DNA of 64,000 nt from Urophycis tenuis (lineage: Eukaryota; Chordata; Actinopteri; Gadiformes; Phycidae): positions 559,730 to 623,729 of the forward strand of contig JAXIVH010000082.1 in assembly GCA_036785325.1 (NCBI GenBank). Direction: 5' to 3'. Of the stretch, positions 33,063-43,757 are shown in pieces (position 1 is the stretch's first letter; each line of letters opens with the position of its first letter). The notes beneath the pieces were generated by a model, which had not been told where the DNA came from, ran no database searches, and saw only the letters and a program-made list of their open reading frames with translations. The translations under genes and the position numbers were made by a program.

Positions 33063-33155
33063 CTGCCGCGGCCCGGAGGAGGAGGAGGAGGTCAAAGGTC
33101 ACACACACACAGCATAGGGGAACAAAGCGAGAGGGGGGGGCCGGGGGGTCACCAC

Positions 33156-33256
33156 CTGTACAGCGAGTCTCGGTGTATCAGCGGGTCCGCCTGGTCGGGG
33201 AGGAAGTCCTGCTGGTACCTCACCTGGTTCTGGTAAACCAGCTGATCACCCTCGGT
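33156..33256 (-). pseudogene. ZP gene exon 3
   Basis: 101 nt between TTCTTCCCTTGGCAG and donor GTGGTG. Encodes TEGDQLVYQNQVRYQQDF then LPDQADPLIHRDSLYR. The Y-x-N and I-x-R-D-S-x-Y-R landmarks match ZP modules. Phase 0 in, phase 2 out. Confidence 0.75.
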
Positions 33257-33360
33257 CTGCCAAGGGAAGAACGTGTGACAAGAAGTCACTGAACAAGGAA
33301 TGAGAAGGTTCTGTGACCGCACGCACGCGCGCGCGCGCGCTCACACGCACACGCACGTAC

Positions 33361-33530
33361 CGTCAGGGTGGTGCCACAGGACTCCACGCCGAAGACAAAC
33401 AGCGCCCGCGCGCTGTCCGTTTCCACGGGAACGCAGCTGGGGTCCGCCAGGGTGGAGCGGTCGGGCCGCACGGGTGGAGCGGCGTGGGTGGTGTCCACCA
33501 CCGCCACCACATGTCCTTCTGGCAAGCAGG
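33361..33530 (-). pseudogene. ZP gene exon 2
   Basis: 170 nt between acceptor TTCTTTTTTGCCAG and donor GTACGT. Encodes CLPEGHVVAVVDTT through DPSCVPVETDSARALFVFG to ESCGTTLT. The C...C...CGT pattern with an A-x-F-x-F strand is the ZP signature. The donor side is a CA/CG microsatellite shared with the fragment at 22.16 kb. Confidence 0.75.
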
Positions 33531-33825
33531 CTGGCAAAAAAGAACCCCCACCCACCCACACAAACATTCAGCGGTCTGCCAGCAGGCGGGGCGTCACAGG
33601 CTTGGTTCTGCGCCGACCACCGGGAGACCACCGCTGTCTCCCGGTGGGTGACACACACAGGGGGGGAGGGACGGGGAGAGCAGATACCTGTAGCTCCTCC
33701 TACAGTGACTCAAGACCTCGCAACTACCTGCTCCTCAGTGAGACATCACCACCTCACTGGAAGGTGCAGCGTGGGACAGCCTGCAGGGGAGCTGACCGCT
33801 CTGCACTCTTCATGGCCTCGGGTGC

Positions 33826-34420
33826 GGGGTGTGTGTGCTCTGTTGTTGCTGTTATGTGTGGCCAGGTAGTGGGGGTGTTATACACCTGGGACTGTATTGT
33901 GTTTTCTTTTTGGGGCTGCTGGTCTCCCTCCTGTCCTCCCTTGTTGCTCCTTCCCCCATAGGTGGTAATCAATTTGGTAATCAGGAAGGGGTTAAAGAGG
34001 AGGAGGAGGGAGGCTGAGCTCTCTCTCACACAAACACAGCAGCAGCAGCAGCAGCAGGGGAAGGTTTGTGTTCTCTACTACTAGAGCTGAAGTAACCCAT
34101 TTTCCCCTCTGTCCAACATGGCAGAGTTTTCTTATTTTAGTTTGAGTTGGAGATCTCTGGTAGTCCTGTTTGGTGTTTTTTGTAATGTTAGCCCTGTGTT
34201 TCTAGTTAGTGTGGAGGTGCAGGGTGCGACGGCCCACAGTGTGGCTGGCCCGGTGTTTCCCCCTCTTGTTCCTTTTGACCGTGGTCTCCATCTCTTTTTG
34301 GTTTATTACTTTAAGGGTTCATTTTTTCCCTTTTTTCCCGTTGCTACTTTTCAATAAAGAATCCTTTTTGCAAACTTTAAAACTTGTGTGGCGTCCTTTA
34401 TATGTTATGGTCTCATTGAG
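33826..34420 (+). mobile_element. Possible LTR-like insertion in the ZP intron (tentative)
   Basis: Between ZP exons 1 and 2 lies a ~600-bp stretch with a TG-rich start, a CAG run (34040-34060), AATAAAG at 34354 and a GT-rich stretch after it (AACTTGTGTGGCG), as in the R-U5 part of an LTR. I could not identify matching ends or a target duplication. Confidence 0.28.
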
Positions 34421-34471
34421 CCAATATTGATATTAATTTTATGAGTGTGTGTGTGTGTGTGTGTAACGCAC

Positions 34472-34589
34472 CCAGAAGTTCCCCGGGAGCGAAGGTGCAT
34501 CTGTGGACCAGCCGGTCCTGCACACGCTGGGACTCCAGGTCCACCACAGACAGCTCAGCCCGGGCCACCACCCGGGCCAGCGCCACCTG
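34472..34589 (-). pseudogene. ZP gene exon 1 of those visible
   Basis: Reads VALARVVARAELSVVDLESQ then RVQDRLVHRCTFAPGELL and ends in phase 1 at G|GTGCGT; the donor runs into a GT microsatellite (34443-34464). The acceptor is taken as the CCGGGTCCAG next to 34589, though it is a weak one. The Cys of HRCTF would be a conserved ZP-N cysteine. Confidence 0.55.
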
Positions 34590-34949
34590 CTGGACCCGGG
34601 GCCAGAGGAACATGGACCGACATGAGCAGAGCTCTTCAAACGAGAGGGCATGCAAAGTCATATTTGTAAAACAAACAGGAGAGAATGTCAGTTACCCCTT
34701 ATGATTTTATGGCAAAAAAATGTACAATGGAAAAAAACTACATAGTTACCGCTTTTGTTTTTGTTTAACCTAAGGGATAAAAACTAAATTATATTTGTTA
34801 AAAAAAAAAACCCAGAAAAAACCCAACATGCAACTAAGTTGTTGGGTAACTAACTTTGCAATTGGAGGTGTTTTTTCCCTTTAAAATAAATATATATATA
34901 TTTTTTACAAATGACTTTTTTTTGCATATATGTATGTATGCATGGTCTG
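34590..34949. other. Unassigned AT-rich stretch
   Basis: A-runs at 34801-34811 and a TA tract near 34890. No gene or named repeat seen. Confidence 0.5.
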
Positions 34950-35402
34950 CAGATGTGTAGCAGCTCTCTCAACTGTGCCACAGAGACACCAACAAGGCTT
35001 GTGCGGGAGGTTCTACTATACGTTACAATCCACATGTTAGTGTTTGTTGTAAAAACATGGAAGTCCACATTGTTCTTGGCATGAATTGAACCCATGACTC
35101 AAGATCAGTTCACCAACAGCTCCATCCACTGAGCCACTGAGCCGCTGGTTGTGAAAGGAGTCAACGTGTATAATTGACTTTACAATTCAATGTCTCTGTA
35201 AAGCTTCAATAATCCAAAAGCAGATTGCAGCACATGTTTCGACAGTGCTGAATCCATAATGGCAATCTATTGACTAAAGTGAATAAGCAGTAGCCTGAAC
35301 AGGGACTTGAACCCTGGACCCTCAGATTAAAAGGCTTCACAAAGCTGGTAGAAGGTTGTGTCTTAAGATGACAATTCTGGATTAATGCCTGCTATCTCCA
35401 AT
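34950..35402. repeat. Second copy of the 28.9-29.37 kb tRNA-like region
   Basis: Sequence from the CAGCTCTCTCAACTGTGCC part through TTGAACCCATGACTCAAGATC, GTGTATAATTGACTTTACAA and TAGAAGGTTGTGTCTTAAGA follows 28905-29370 in order with scattered changes. The right edge of the similarity (about 35402) coincides with the left edge of the LINE in the first copy. Confidence 0.75.
35293..35340 (-). pseudogene. tRNA-Lys(TTT) pseudogene, internal deletion
   Basis: Same as the tRNA at 29233-29305 from its 3' end to the anticodon (CCTGAACAGGGACTTGAACC ... CTCAGATTAAAA), then jumps to GGCTTCA. About 30 bases, the whole D arm and the 5' half of the anticodon stem, are missing. Confidence 0.75.
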
Positions 35403-35760
35403 TATTATTAAATGATAGCATTTTACTATCATTTAATAATAATAATGCATTTTATTTAAAGACACCTTTCAAAGCTCTCAAGGACACCTTACAAGACAAG
35501 TTAAAAAACAAGTAACTGTGGCATGTGTGACAGAGTACGCCACTTGGAATAAGTGTTTTTAGGCGTGATTTAAAGGTGGAGACAGAGTCAGAAGTGTGAA
35601 TGTTTGGTGCCGATCGACCGAAAGCTCTTGGCCCCCATGGTGGATAGGTTGGCAGATGGAGCTGAGAGCTGGATGGCAGAAGAGGATCGGAGAGGGCGTG
35701 AAGGTGTGGAGTGGATTTAGAGAGATGGCACAGAGAACTGCCCTGCCACAGTTGAACTAG
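35401..35760 (-). pseudogene. CR1/Rex-type LINE 3' end fragment
   Basis: On the minus strand the frame ends in FGRSAPN, SDSVSTFKSRLKTLI, the usual C-terminal landmarks (S-x-x-x-F-K-x-x-L-K-T) of CR1/Rex/L2-group ORF2 proteins. A short 3' UTR and an ATT-type simple-repeat tail (35401-35450) follow. The tail contains a 15-bp inverted repeat (35404-35418 with 35426-35440). Severely 5' truncated. Confidence 0.55.
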
Positions 35761-35935
35761 CACAGGGATGAATAATTGGTGGATACCGGCCGGAAAAAAA
35801 AAAGAAAACAAGACAAAACAGAAAAAAATACATATTTACCCCTCATGTTTTTTTTTGTCAAAATGTATTTTCGGCCCACATCTTCACCAAACGTTCATCC
35901 CTGTCCTAGTTCAACTGTAGCAGGGCAGAGGTGCC
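35735..35935. repeat. Foldback (inverted repeat, ~60-bp arms)
   Basis: The left arm (CTGCCCTGCCACAGTTGAAC ... CCGGCCGGAAAA) is the reverse complement, with mismatches, of the right arm (TTTTCGGCCCACATC ... AACTGTAGCAGGGCAG). The spacer is A-rich. A related single arm is at about 32.34 kb. Confidence 0.65.
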
Positions 35936-37039
35936 CTCAGCTTTTACACGCAGGACCTTCAACAATGTCAGCATGTACAGTTATGGCTGCTGATCAGCAT
36001 GCATGCTGAGGAGCGCTTTGTGAGACCGTGTTACAGAATGTCCACAGACCCTCAGAGAAGGGAGAGAGAAGCCTTGAGTCAATTTTATTTGTATAGCCCT
36101 TAATCACATGTACGGTCTCAAAGGGCCCTGTCAAGTGTCTTTGTCTTTTTGACTGTGCTTAACCCTCACTTGATAGGAAGACACCAATACTGAACGTTTA
36201 ACTGGGTTTGACCAGGCCTCTTGTATCTTATCTGTTTTTATTTGTCTTCTTTTTGTAGCCCAGACATTACAGGTGAAAAACCTTACAAACCAGAGAACAA
36301 ACACCAACCATTTACCAAATTTGCACATCTTTTGTAAAAAATAGGCACACAGGACTCAATAATGATCAATTATCTTGACTTGACTTGACTAGCTTGACTT
36401 GACACAAACATGTATATAAATAACCACATTTTTCTAATTCATCATTTTAGCTTGAATCCATCACAGATATTAATTTAGCCTACATTTTAAACTACGAGAG
36501 CCACGATGAATTAAATTGAGTGACCAAACACATGGATCACTAAACAGTAAAATAGTCTGCAGCGTGTTTAGCGCACCAATTTTCCCCATATAAATATTTA
36601 CAATACATATTCGCTCCTACCGAATTACAATGTGCAATTTCAGCAATTACACAATTTCAGTTTCCATTTTAGACAGATTTCATATGAAAACAGGACTATG
36701 CACTTTTTAAACCATGTCTTTATGCTTAATTCATCACAACAGTATTCCACATCACAGAGTTAAATCACTAAATTAAGCAAACTACAATAAAACTGACCAA
36801 CCAATGTTTCCACAATACATTCCGTACTACCACGTGAACATTTACAACACAGATGCAGATACTACAGTGCACAAACACAAATGTTTTTCCCCGCCCGCAC
36901 CCCAATGCCTCGTCGGCGTCCAACAATCAACAACAAGTGGCACTCGCAACAAAGTCTTAACGTAGCAATCTTATCGGCTGTCTGTTCAGTCTTTGAATAA
37001 TTGGTAGCAGATTCCGCACAACTTCAGGAGAGCTAGATT
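35936..37039. other. Unassigned AT-rich stretch
   Basis: Contains a short dispersed-repeat-like piece (TCAATTTTATTTGTATAGCCC at 36077) common in fish DNA and a TTGACTTGACT simple repeat (36373-36403). No gene seen. Confidence 0.5.
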
Positions 37040-37206
37040 TTGAGCAGAATTTGGCGCATGCTCTGCTGCGACAACACAGTTCCCGTATGCATCTCGCACG
37101 CGTCGCGTCTCGTCTCGTCTCGTCTCAGCTGTCTAAGTCCTGTCCAGTTTTGTTTAGGTCTGTCTTGTCTCGTCCCGTGTCTCCAATTGTTAATCATGGC
37201 AAACAC

Positions 37207-39021
37207 ATGGCAAACACATCGAATTCAAAAAGTTCACTCACCTACAGCCGAGAAGAACTGCTATCACTACGGGACTCTCCGCCAAGTAACATCAAGCCTG
37301 CGGCGGCCCTACCACCACAGCTCCGACCGAGGAAAAGGGGCAAACGGGGAGGAATCCGAAACCGGATCAGGAGACGTCCCTTCAAACCACCTCTCCCCTC
37401 CATCATCCTGGCAAATGTCAGGTCCCTCCGCAACAAGATGGATATGCTACACGCTCGATGCCGCCTGGAAAGGGCCTTCAGAGACATCTGCATCATTGCC
37501 TTGACCGAAACCTGGCTGGATGGATTGATCTCCGACAACGAGGTAACCCTGGACGGCTTTACCATCATCAGGTCGGACAGAACGGCTCAGTCAGGGAAGA
37601 CGCGGGGAGGGGGCGTATGTTTTTACATCAACGACAGATGGTGTACTAATATCAAAGTCCATCAAAATATATGTATGCCCAATCTGGAGATGCTGACTGT
37701 GTCCCTACGCCCCCACTATCTCCCACGAGAATTCCCTACTGTGGTTGCCACCTGTGTCTATATCCCCCCAAACGCTAACACCGACACTGCATCCGAATTA
37801 GTTGCTAAGGAAGCTAACTCGATGCTCGCTAAGTACCCGGGGGCTCCGGTGCTTATCATGGGGGATTATAACAGATGCAGACTGGACACTGTTCTACCAT
37901 CATTTCATCAGTATGTTGACACCCCCACCAGAAAGGACAACATCTTAGACCTATGTTATGGTAACATTGCCGAAGCTTTCCGGTCACGCTCCTACCCTCC
38001 ACTCGGACTCGCTGACCACAACATGATCTGTTTACTTCCGGTATACAAACAAGAACTCAAAAAACACACGCCAAAGACCTACAGCGCCCCCCAATGGACG
38101 GAGGACGCCACCGCGCAACTACAAGGCTCCCTGGCATGCACTGACTGGGACATATTTGATGGAGAAATAAACGACAGGGTCTCCATCATCACAGATTACA
38201 TCAACTTCTGTATCCAGACCACTATACCGACAAAGACAATTAAAAAATACCCCAACTCCAAACCATGGATTACACCACAGCTAAGAACAAGCCTGAAACA
38301 AAAACACAGAGCCTTCAAGCTCAAGGACTGGACAGCACTTAGTGCAGCAAACCGGGCAGTAAAAAATGAGGTCTTCAAAGCCAAACTTCAATACAAAAAT
38401 AAACTGGAACAAAAATTCAGCTCCATGAATACCAGGCAAGCCTTTCAGATGGCCAAAACACTCACAGGAAATGCCCCCAGACCCAGCACTCCAATCCCAC
38501 CCGAGCAAGGACATCAGCTGAACATCTTCTTTAACCGGTTCGACACGGATGACCACTCAGAAGAATGTCGCAGACAGCTGGACTCACTCCCCCCACTGGA
38601 CCCAAACGACCCAGCCCCCTTCACAAAGGAAGATGTAAGGCGGCAACTAAAGAGATGCAAGCCAGGCAAGGCCCCAGGGCCCGATGGAATCTCAGCCAGG
38701 GTGCTAAAGAACTGTGCCACTGAACTATCTGCAATAATCCACTCACTCTTCTGCGAGGTCTACCAGCATTGCAAAATCCCCACCCCCTGGAAAACAGCCA
38801 TAATAATACCAGTACCCAAGAAACCACGACCCAAGGAACCAAATGATTACAGCCCCATAGCCCTCACATCCATCCTGATGAAGTGCCTGGAATACCTCCT
38901 GCTCCACACCATTCTGCCACACGTCCGTCAACGTCTGGACCCCCTCCAATTCGCCTACAAAGCCAAGAGAGGCACTGAGGACGCTGTAGCCTGCCTGCTG
39001 CACTTCCTCCTACAACACCTG
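37207..39021 (+). pseudogene. L2-like LINE ORF2, part 1 (endonuclease and first RT motifs)
   Basis: Open frame. The preferred start is ATG 37207 (MANTSNSKSSLTYSREELL), because the related complete element in this window begins similarly (AYSRDELLQLRD); an in-frame ATG exists at 37051. Endonuclease landmarks: LANVRSLRNKMD, ALTETWLDG, IMGDYN (Asn kept), GLADHNM (normally SDH, here ADH). RT: KAPGPDGISARVLKNC, SPIALTSILMKCLEYLL, DPLQFAYKAKRGTEDAV. Cut by the first Harbinger at 39022. Confidence 0.8.
39019..39021. repeat. Target-site duplication CTG, Harbinger 1 (left)
   Basis: CTG here and at 41654-41656 flank the GGGCCTC...GAGGCCC ends. The joined target (ACAACACCTGGATTCC) resembles the palindromic CACCWGG-type target reported for zebrafish Harbinger3. 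Confidence 0.75.
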
Positions 39022-39383
39022 GGGCCTCATTTATCAACCGTGCGTACGCACAGATTTGTGCTTACGCAGTGCGTACGAACATTCCCACGCAAAGTATGGG
39101 ATTTATCAACTTGAACTTGTGCGTAGGAACGTGCGTAAATTTAAGCACAACTCTGACCATGCGTACGAACAAAACCTAGTGGTAGAATAGTAAAACTACT
39201 AAGAGAACCCGTTAAGAGTCGCAGTGTTCAGCAATCACAAACGTCACACGTCCCCTGTATCCTCTAATTAATAACAATTCTCAATTAGTAAATTAGCAGA
39301 CATTTTTGAATAATTGGTATGACAAGCTATAAAAGACAGCTGGGACAGGACAACCTAAAAAAGACTAATTGAAAATAAGGACG

Positions 39384-40487
39384 ATGGCGTATCTTGCACT
39401 TTTGGAAGATTTAGAGAACCGTGCGCTCCGCAGGGAGCGCGTTTTCAAAGAGCGTGTGGATTTGCTCAGTCAGAGCACAGAGTGGCTTCTCAGCAGGTAT
39501 AGATTCCCCAAAAATATACTTGTAGATTTATGCCGGAATTTACAACCTATATTGGAGCGAGAGACCACACGAACCAAAGCCATCCCAGTGCACATCCAGC
39601 TCCTGTCCACAATGGGTTTTTTGGCCACCGGGACATTTCAACGTGAGATTGGAGACATATGCGGCATTTCACAGCCGACACTGAGTAGAATCATGCCAGC
39701 AGTGTTGGATGCAATCATTTCTCTAGCCCCACTTTACATTCAGTTCCCGTACAGGCAACAGCAACAAGCTGAAATTAAACAACAATTCCACGCCATCGCC
39801 GGATTCGCAAATATAATTGGAGCCATAGATTGCACACACATCACAATAAAAGCACCATCACACAATGAATTCAGTTACGTTAACAGGAAAGGACTTCATT
39901 CAATTAATACACAAATAATCTGTAATGCCAATATGTCTCTACTAAACGTTGTTGCCCGGTGGCCTGGAGGAACGCACGATTCGTTCATCCTGCAGAACAG
40001 TTCTGTGGGTGGGCAACTCCAAGCAGGAGCTATTGAGGATGGCTGGCTTATTGGTGAGTGTTACAACATTTAGAAAGTATTTTCTGGGCTTCGTATGGTA
40101 TATTATAGCCTAACATCCCTGTAGGTGATCGGGGATATCCATTAAAGCCGTGGCTGATGACCCCCTTAACCAATCCGAGGACCCCGCAGGAGCAGCACTA
40201 CAACCGGGCACATGCACGCTCAAGAACGGTTGTGGAACGCACAATAGGTCTGCTAAAAGGCCGATGGATGTGCCTGTCCAGAGCGGGGGGGGGCACTGCA
40301 GTACAAACCCGAAAAGGTCTGCCACATCATCATGGCATGCGCAGTGCTTCATAACTTGGCCATCAGACACGGCGTCCCTCTGCAGGTACCCCCCAGAGCA
40401 GACGAGCCCATGCCCAACGCGGAGCATTTACCACCTGCTAATGCCACCGCCATTCAAACAAGAGAGAGGATCATACAGAGGTTTTAG
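39384..40487 (+). pseudogene. Harbinger transposase (HARBI1-like), one frameshift
   Basis: Two exons: 39384-40053, donor GTGAGT, acceptor TCCCTGTAG, 40125-40487. The nuclease cuts and rejoins transposon DNA. DDE residues: D149 in GAIDCTHITIK, D199 in WPGGTHDSF, E261 in RTVVERTIGLLKGRW. An N-terminal HTH-like region (residues 60-100, FQREIGDICGISQPTLSRI) precedes them. Start ATG 39384 matches the second copy (MAHLALLENLENRA). A run of nine G at 40285-40293 shifts the frame. On the other side the expected C-terminus (LQYKPEKVCHIIMACAVLHN to the TAG at 40485) is intact. A one-base length error in the G-run, in the genome or in the assembly, is the only defect seen. Confidence 0.8.
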
Positions 40488-40582
40488 GCAAGTCTGCCTG
40501 TTAACCCATCTTTGAAAAGTGAGCAATTTCAGATCAAAAGTGTGCGTGGAAAATAATCTCAACATCATTCTACATTTTAAAG

Positions 40583-41371
40583 TTATTTATTGCTCATTTG
40601 TGTTGCACAGGCAGCAATCTGCTTAAGTGAGTCGTTTATCTGCAATAGAGTGCTTGAAATGGTTGTGAGTTGGTGTTTTATTTCATGAATGGCCTCGGTG
40701 GTCTCCTGCTGGTTTTTTAGGACGTCTGAGGTCAGCACTCTCGCCCCCCCAGGACGCACTGGAGGAATTGTGGATGGCCCCGGCTGCTCCTGTTCCTCCA
40801 CCGCCTCCGACTCCTGACCACAGGCCGGACTGGCTTGGGTTTCTGAGTTCAACCAATTAACATCACATTATTGCCACGTTTGCTTTAATTTAAATCCACA
40901 AATTAAAGTGTTAAAATAAACATAAAAATAAACACATTTTATTTTACCTGCAATGCGACTGGTCGATGGTACCGCTGGTTCTTCTCCTAGAGCGTCTGTA
41001 TCACCTCCGGGGATGATGCCACACAATGCCGTGTCCCCGATGATACTGGCAATGCGGGCATCCATGGGGGTCAGCTGGGTGGTTGCTTGCCCCCCTCCGG
41101 TTTGTGATATTTGGCGTCTGTGTACGCTGACGCGTTTCTTTGCATGAAGTTTAACATCATACCATTTTTTTTTTATTTCTAGGGCAGATCTTTTTTCAGA
41201 ACCAACGGAGTTGACAGCAGCCGTCACTTGGTTCCATGCAGCGGTTTTTCTTGTGTTACTAACACCGGCGTTTAACGTGCCAAACAAAACATTTTGGTGA
41301 CAATCAACTTCATGAACCAGTACCTCAATCTCGGAGTCGGAAAAGTTCTTCTTCTTCACCCTCTTTGCCAT
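40583..41371 (-). CDS. Harbinger Myb/SANT-like DNA-binding protein
   Basis: Exon 1 40948-41371 (M-A-K-R-V-K-K-K-N-F-S start), donor GCAG|GTAAAA, acceptor TTGAACTCAG, exon 2 40583-40842. The splice phase fits and the joined frame is open for about 227 codons. Domain: Myb/SANT-like trihelix in residues 8-80 (FSDSEIEVLVHEV, AAWNQVTAAVNSVG, IKKKWYDVKLHAKKR). Exon 2 adds a Pro-rich linker and a probable coiled coil (EIKHQLTTISSTLLQIND). In this transposon group the protein partners the transposase, aiding its nuclear import and end binding. Convergent with the transposase gene, 95 bases from its stop. Confidence 0.8.
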
Positions 41372-41656
41372 GATTTCGGTGATGGGATTTCAATTGACGT
41401 GTTATTTAAGGGATTGGCGCTACCATATATGGTTAATTGGAGGCGTTTCTGAATGCAAATGACTCTAACCGTGCACGAGCATGGTAGTTGAGAACAGGTG
41501 GGATTTATCATCACGGATTACTTATTGATATGCGTACGACCCGTGTACGCACGTTTGATAAATGCGGATTTTTTTCTACTTACGCACATTCTAAATTTCA
41601 TGCGTACGAACGAAATTAGAACTTTTCCTACGCACGGTTGATAAATGAGGCCCCTG

Positions 41657-42495
41657 GATTCCCCAGGCACGACAGCCAGGATCCTGTTTGCTGATTTCAG
41701 CTCCGCTTTTAACACCATTCAAAGTCACCTACTGATCCAGAAACTGCTCCACCTCAATATCCCCCCACGCCTGATCCATCTCCTCCACAACTTCCTCACC
41801 AAGAGACAACAGACAGTTCGGGTAAGCTCTACAACCACACCAGCACTGACCTCCAACACAGGAGCCCCGCAAGGTTGTGTCCTAAGCCCTTTCCTATACA
41901 CCCTATGCACAAATGACTGTACCAGCCCATCACCAAACACCATATGCTTCAAGTATGCAGATGACACAGCCATTCTGGGCCTCCTCACAGACAACCAATC
42001 AAACCAGGAATACCTCAACACTGTCTACCACTTCACCCAGTGGTGCTCAAATAACAATCTCAAACTCAACGTCAGTAAAACAAAAGAAATGGTTTTTGGC
42101 CCCCCTCAACCCCACCACCCCATCACCATAAACAACGAAACAGTAGAGACTGTTGACCATTTCAAATACCTTGGACTCACAATCGACAATAAACTCACTT
42201 TTGATCACCACACAACAGACATCCATAAAAAAGGACACCAGAGACTCTCTGCAGTGCGCAAATTAAAAGGACTTTATGTTGCCTCCCATTTACTCCTACT
42301 ACTGTACACCAGCATTATCCAATCAGCTCTACTATACTGTTCCACATGTTTTTTTTCAATATACTCACCGTAAAAAAACGCAATAAACTCATCAAAATAA
42401 CAAACACTGCCACCAAAATAATAGGACTGCACACCCCAAAACTGGAGGAACTTAACAACAAAGCTGTCACACGCATCGCTCATGCAATAACCCAG
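41657..42495 (+). pseudogene. L2-like LINE ORF2, part 2 (RT core)
   Basis: Continues part 1: ARILFADFSSAFNTIQ, TGAPQGCVLSPFLYTL, Y-A-D-D at 41954-41965, LNVSKTKEMVFG, FKYLGLTIDNKLTFD. A frame change in a T-run at about 42350 ends the frame at 42373; the C-terminal part continues in another frame (NILTVKKRNKLIKITNTATK). Cut by the second Harbinger. Confidence 0.8.
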
Positions 42496-43754
42496 GGGCC
42501 TCATTTATCAAACGTGCGTACGCACAGATTTGTGCTTACGCAGTGCGTACGAACATTCCCACGCAAAGTATGGGATTTATCAACTTGTACTTGTGCGTAG
42601 GAACGTGCGTAAATTTAAGCACAACTCTGACCATGCGTACGCACAAAACCTAGTGGTAGAATAGTGAAACTACTACGAGAACCCGTTAAGAGTCGCAGTG
42701 TTCAGCAATCACAAACGTCACACATATCCCCTGTATCCTCTAATTAATAACAATTCTCATTTAGTAAGTTAGCAGACATTTTTGAATAATTGGTATGACA
42801 AGCTATAAAAGACAGCTGGGACAGGACAACCCAAAAAAGACAACTTGAATTAAGGACGATGGCGCATCTTGCACTTTTGGAAAATTTAGAGAACCGTGCG
42901 CTTTGCAGGGAGCGCGTTTTCAAAGAGCGTGTGGATTTGCTCAGTCAGAGCACAGAGTGGCTTCTCAGTAGGTATAGATTCCCAAAAAATATACTTGTGG
43001 ATTTATGCCGGGATTTACAACATACTATATTGGAGCGAAAGACCAAACAAACCAAAGCCATCCGAGTGCACATTCAGCTCCTGTCCACACTGGGATTTTT
43101 GGCCACCGGGACATTTCAACATGCGGCATTTCACAGCCGACACTGAGTAGAATCATGCCAGCAGTGTTGGATGCAATCATTTCTCTAGCCCCACTTTACA
43201 TTCAGTTCCCGTTAATTCCACGCCGTCGCTGGATTCGCAAATATAATTGGAGCCAAATAGATTGCACACACATCACAATAAAAGCACCATCACACAATGA
43301 ATTCAGTTACGTTAACAGGAAAGGACTTCATTTAATGAATACACAAATAATCTAATGCCAATATGTCTCTATTAAACGTTGTTGCCCGGTGGCCTGGAGG
43401 AACGCACGATTCGTTCATCCTGCAGGTGGGTGCGCAGCTCCAAGCAGGAGCTATTGAGGACGGCTGGCATTGACGTATTGACGTATTGACGTATTGATGG
43501 CTGGCATTGAGGGATTGCCGCTACCATATATGGTCAATTGGAGGCGTTTCTGAATGCAAATGACTCTAACCGTGCACGAGCATGGGAGTTGAGAACAGGT
43601 GGGATTTGTCATCACGGATTACTTACTGGTGTGCGTACGACCCGTGTACGCACGTTTGATAAATGCAGATTTTTTTCTACTTACGCACATTCTAAATTTC
43701 ATGCGTACGAACGAAATTAGAACTTTTCCTACGCACGGTTGATAAATGAGGCCC
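42496..43754. mobile_element. PIF/Harbinger transposon 2 (1,259 bp, internally deleted)
   Basis: Same ends as Harbinger 1 and CAG on both sides (42493-42495, 43755-43757). It is about 90-95 percent similar by eye to the first copy, but the second transposase exon and the Myb-like gene are missing. A short TTGACGTAT triplication sits at the deletion scar (about 43470-43500). Non-autonomous. Confidence 0.88.
42859..43460 (+). pseudogene. Harbinger transposase remnant
   Basis: MAHLALLENLENRAL start, then frameshifts near 43010 and 43120, a deletion of the ACGTGAGATTGGAGACAT segment and a deletion of the RQQQQAEIKQQ part. The first DDE region survives in pieces (IDCTHITIKAPSHNEF), and so does the second (WPGGTHDSF). 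No exon 2. Confidence 0.8.
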
Positions 43755-43757
43755 CAG

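Larger units (their letters stand above)
32927..34589 (-). pseudogene. ZP-domain protein gene fragment (4 exons)
   Basis: Minus-strand exons 34472-34589, 33361-33530, 33156-33256 and 33062 down join with matching phases (1, 0, 2) and give a continuous ZP module. The order is VHRCTFAPGELL, CLPEGHVVAVVDTT, LADPSCVPVETDSARALFVF, ESCGTTLT, EGDQLVYQNQVRY, LIHRDSLYRLTL, then a TAG, then CRYPTSDSRILF. The spacing of Cys and the CGT/YxN/RDS-R-L-x-CRY landmarks are those of the ZP-N/ZP-C region of egg-coat proteins. In this family such proteins polymerise into the extracellular egg envelope. The in-frame TAG, a missing signal peptide and a missing C-terminus suggest a pseudogene or partial duplicate. 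Confidence 0.7.
39022..41653. mobile_element. PIF/Harbinger transposon 1 (2,632 bp, autonomous-type)
   Basis: Ends GGGCCTCATTTATCAACCG and its inverse; subterminal regions are rich in GTGCGTACGC-type motifs. It encodes two convergent genes as in fish Harbingers: a HARBI1-like DDE transposase (+) and a Myb/SANT-like DNA-binding protein (-). Flanked by CTG target duplications. It is inserted in an L2-like LINE ORF. Confidence 0.9.

Noticed and set aside
33286..33961. Plus-strand frames of 112-197 codons over the ZP exons
   Set aside because: They cross the splice sites and microsatellites; the minus strand has conserved ZP motifs with correct phases.
37040..37504. 154-codon plus-strand frame at the start of the L2-like LINE
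   Set aside because: It overlaps the ORF2 frame in a different phase, with no domain.
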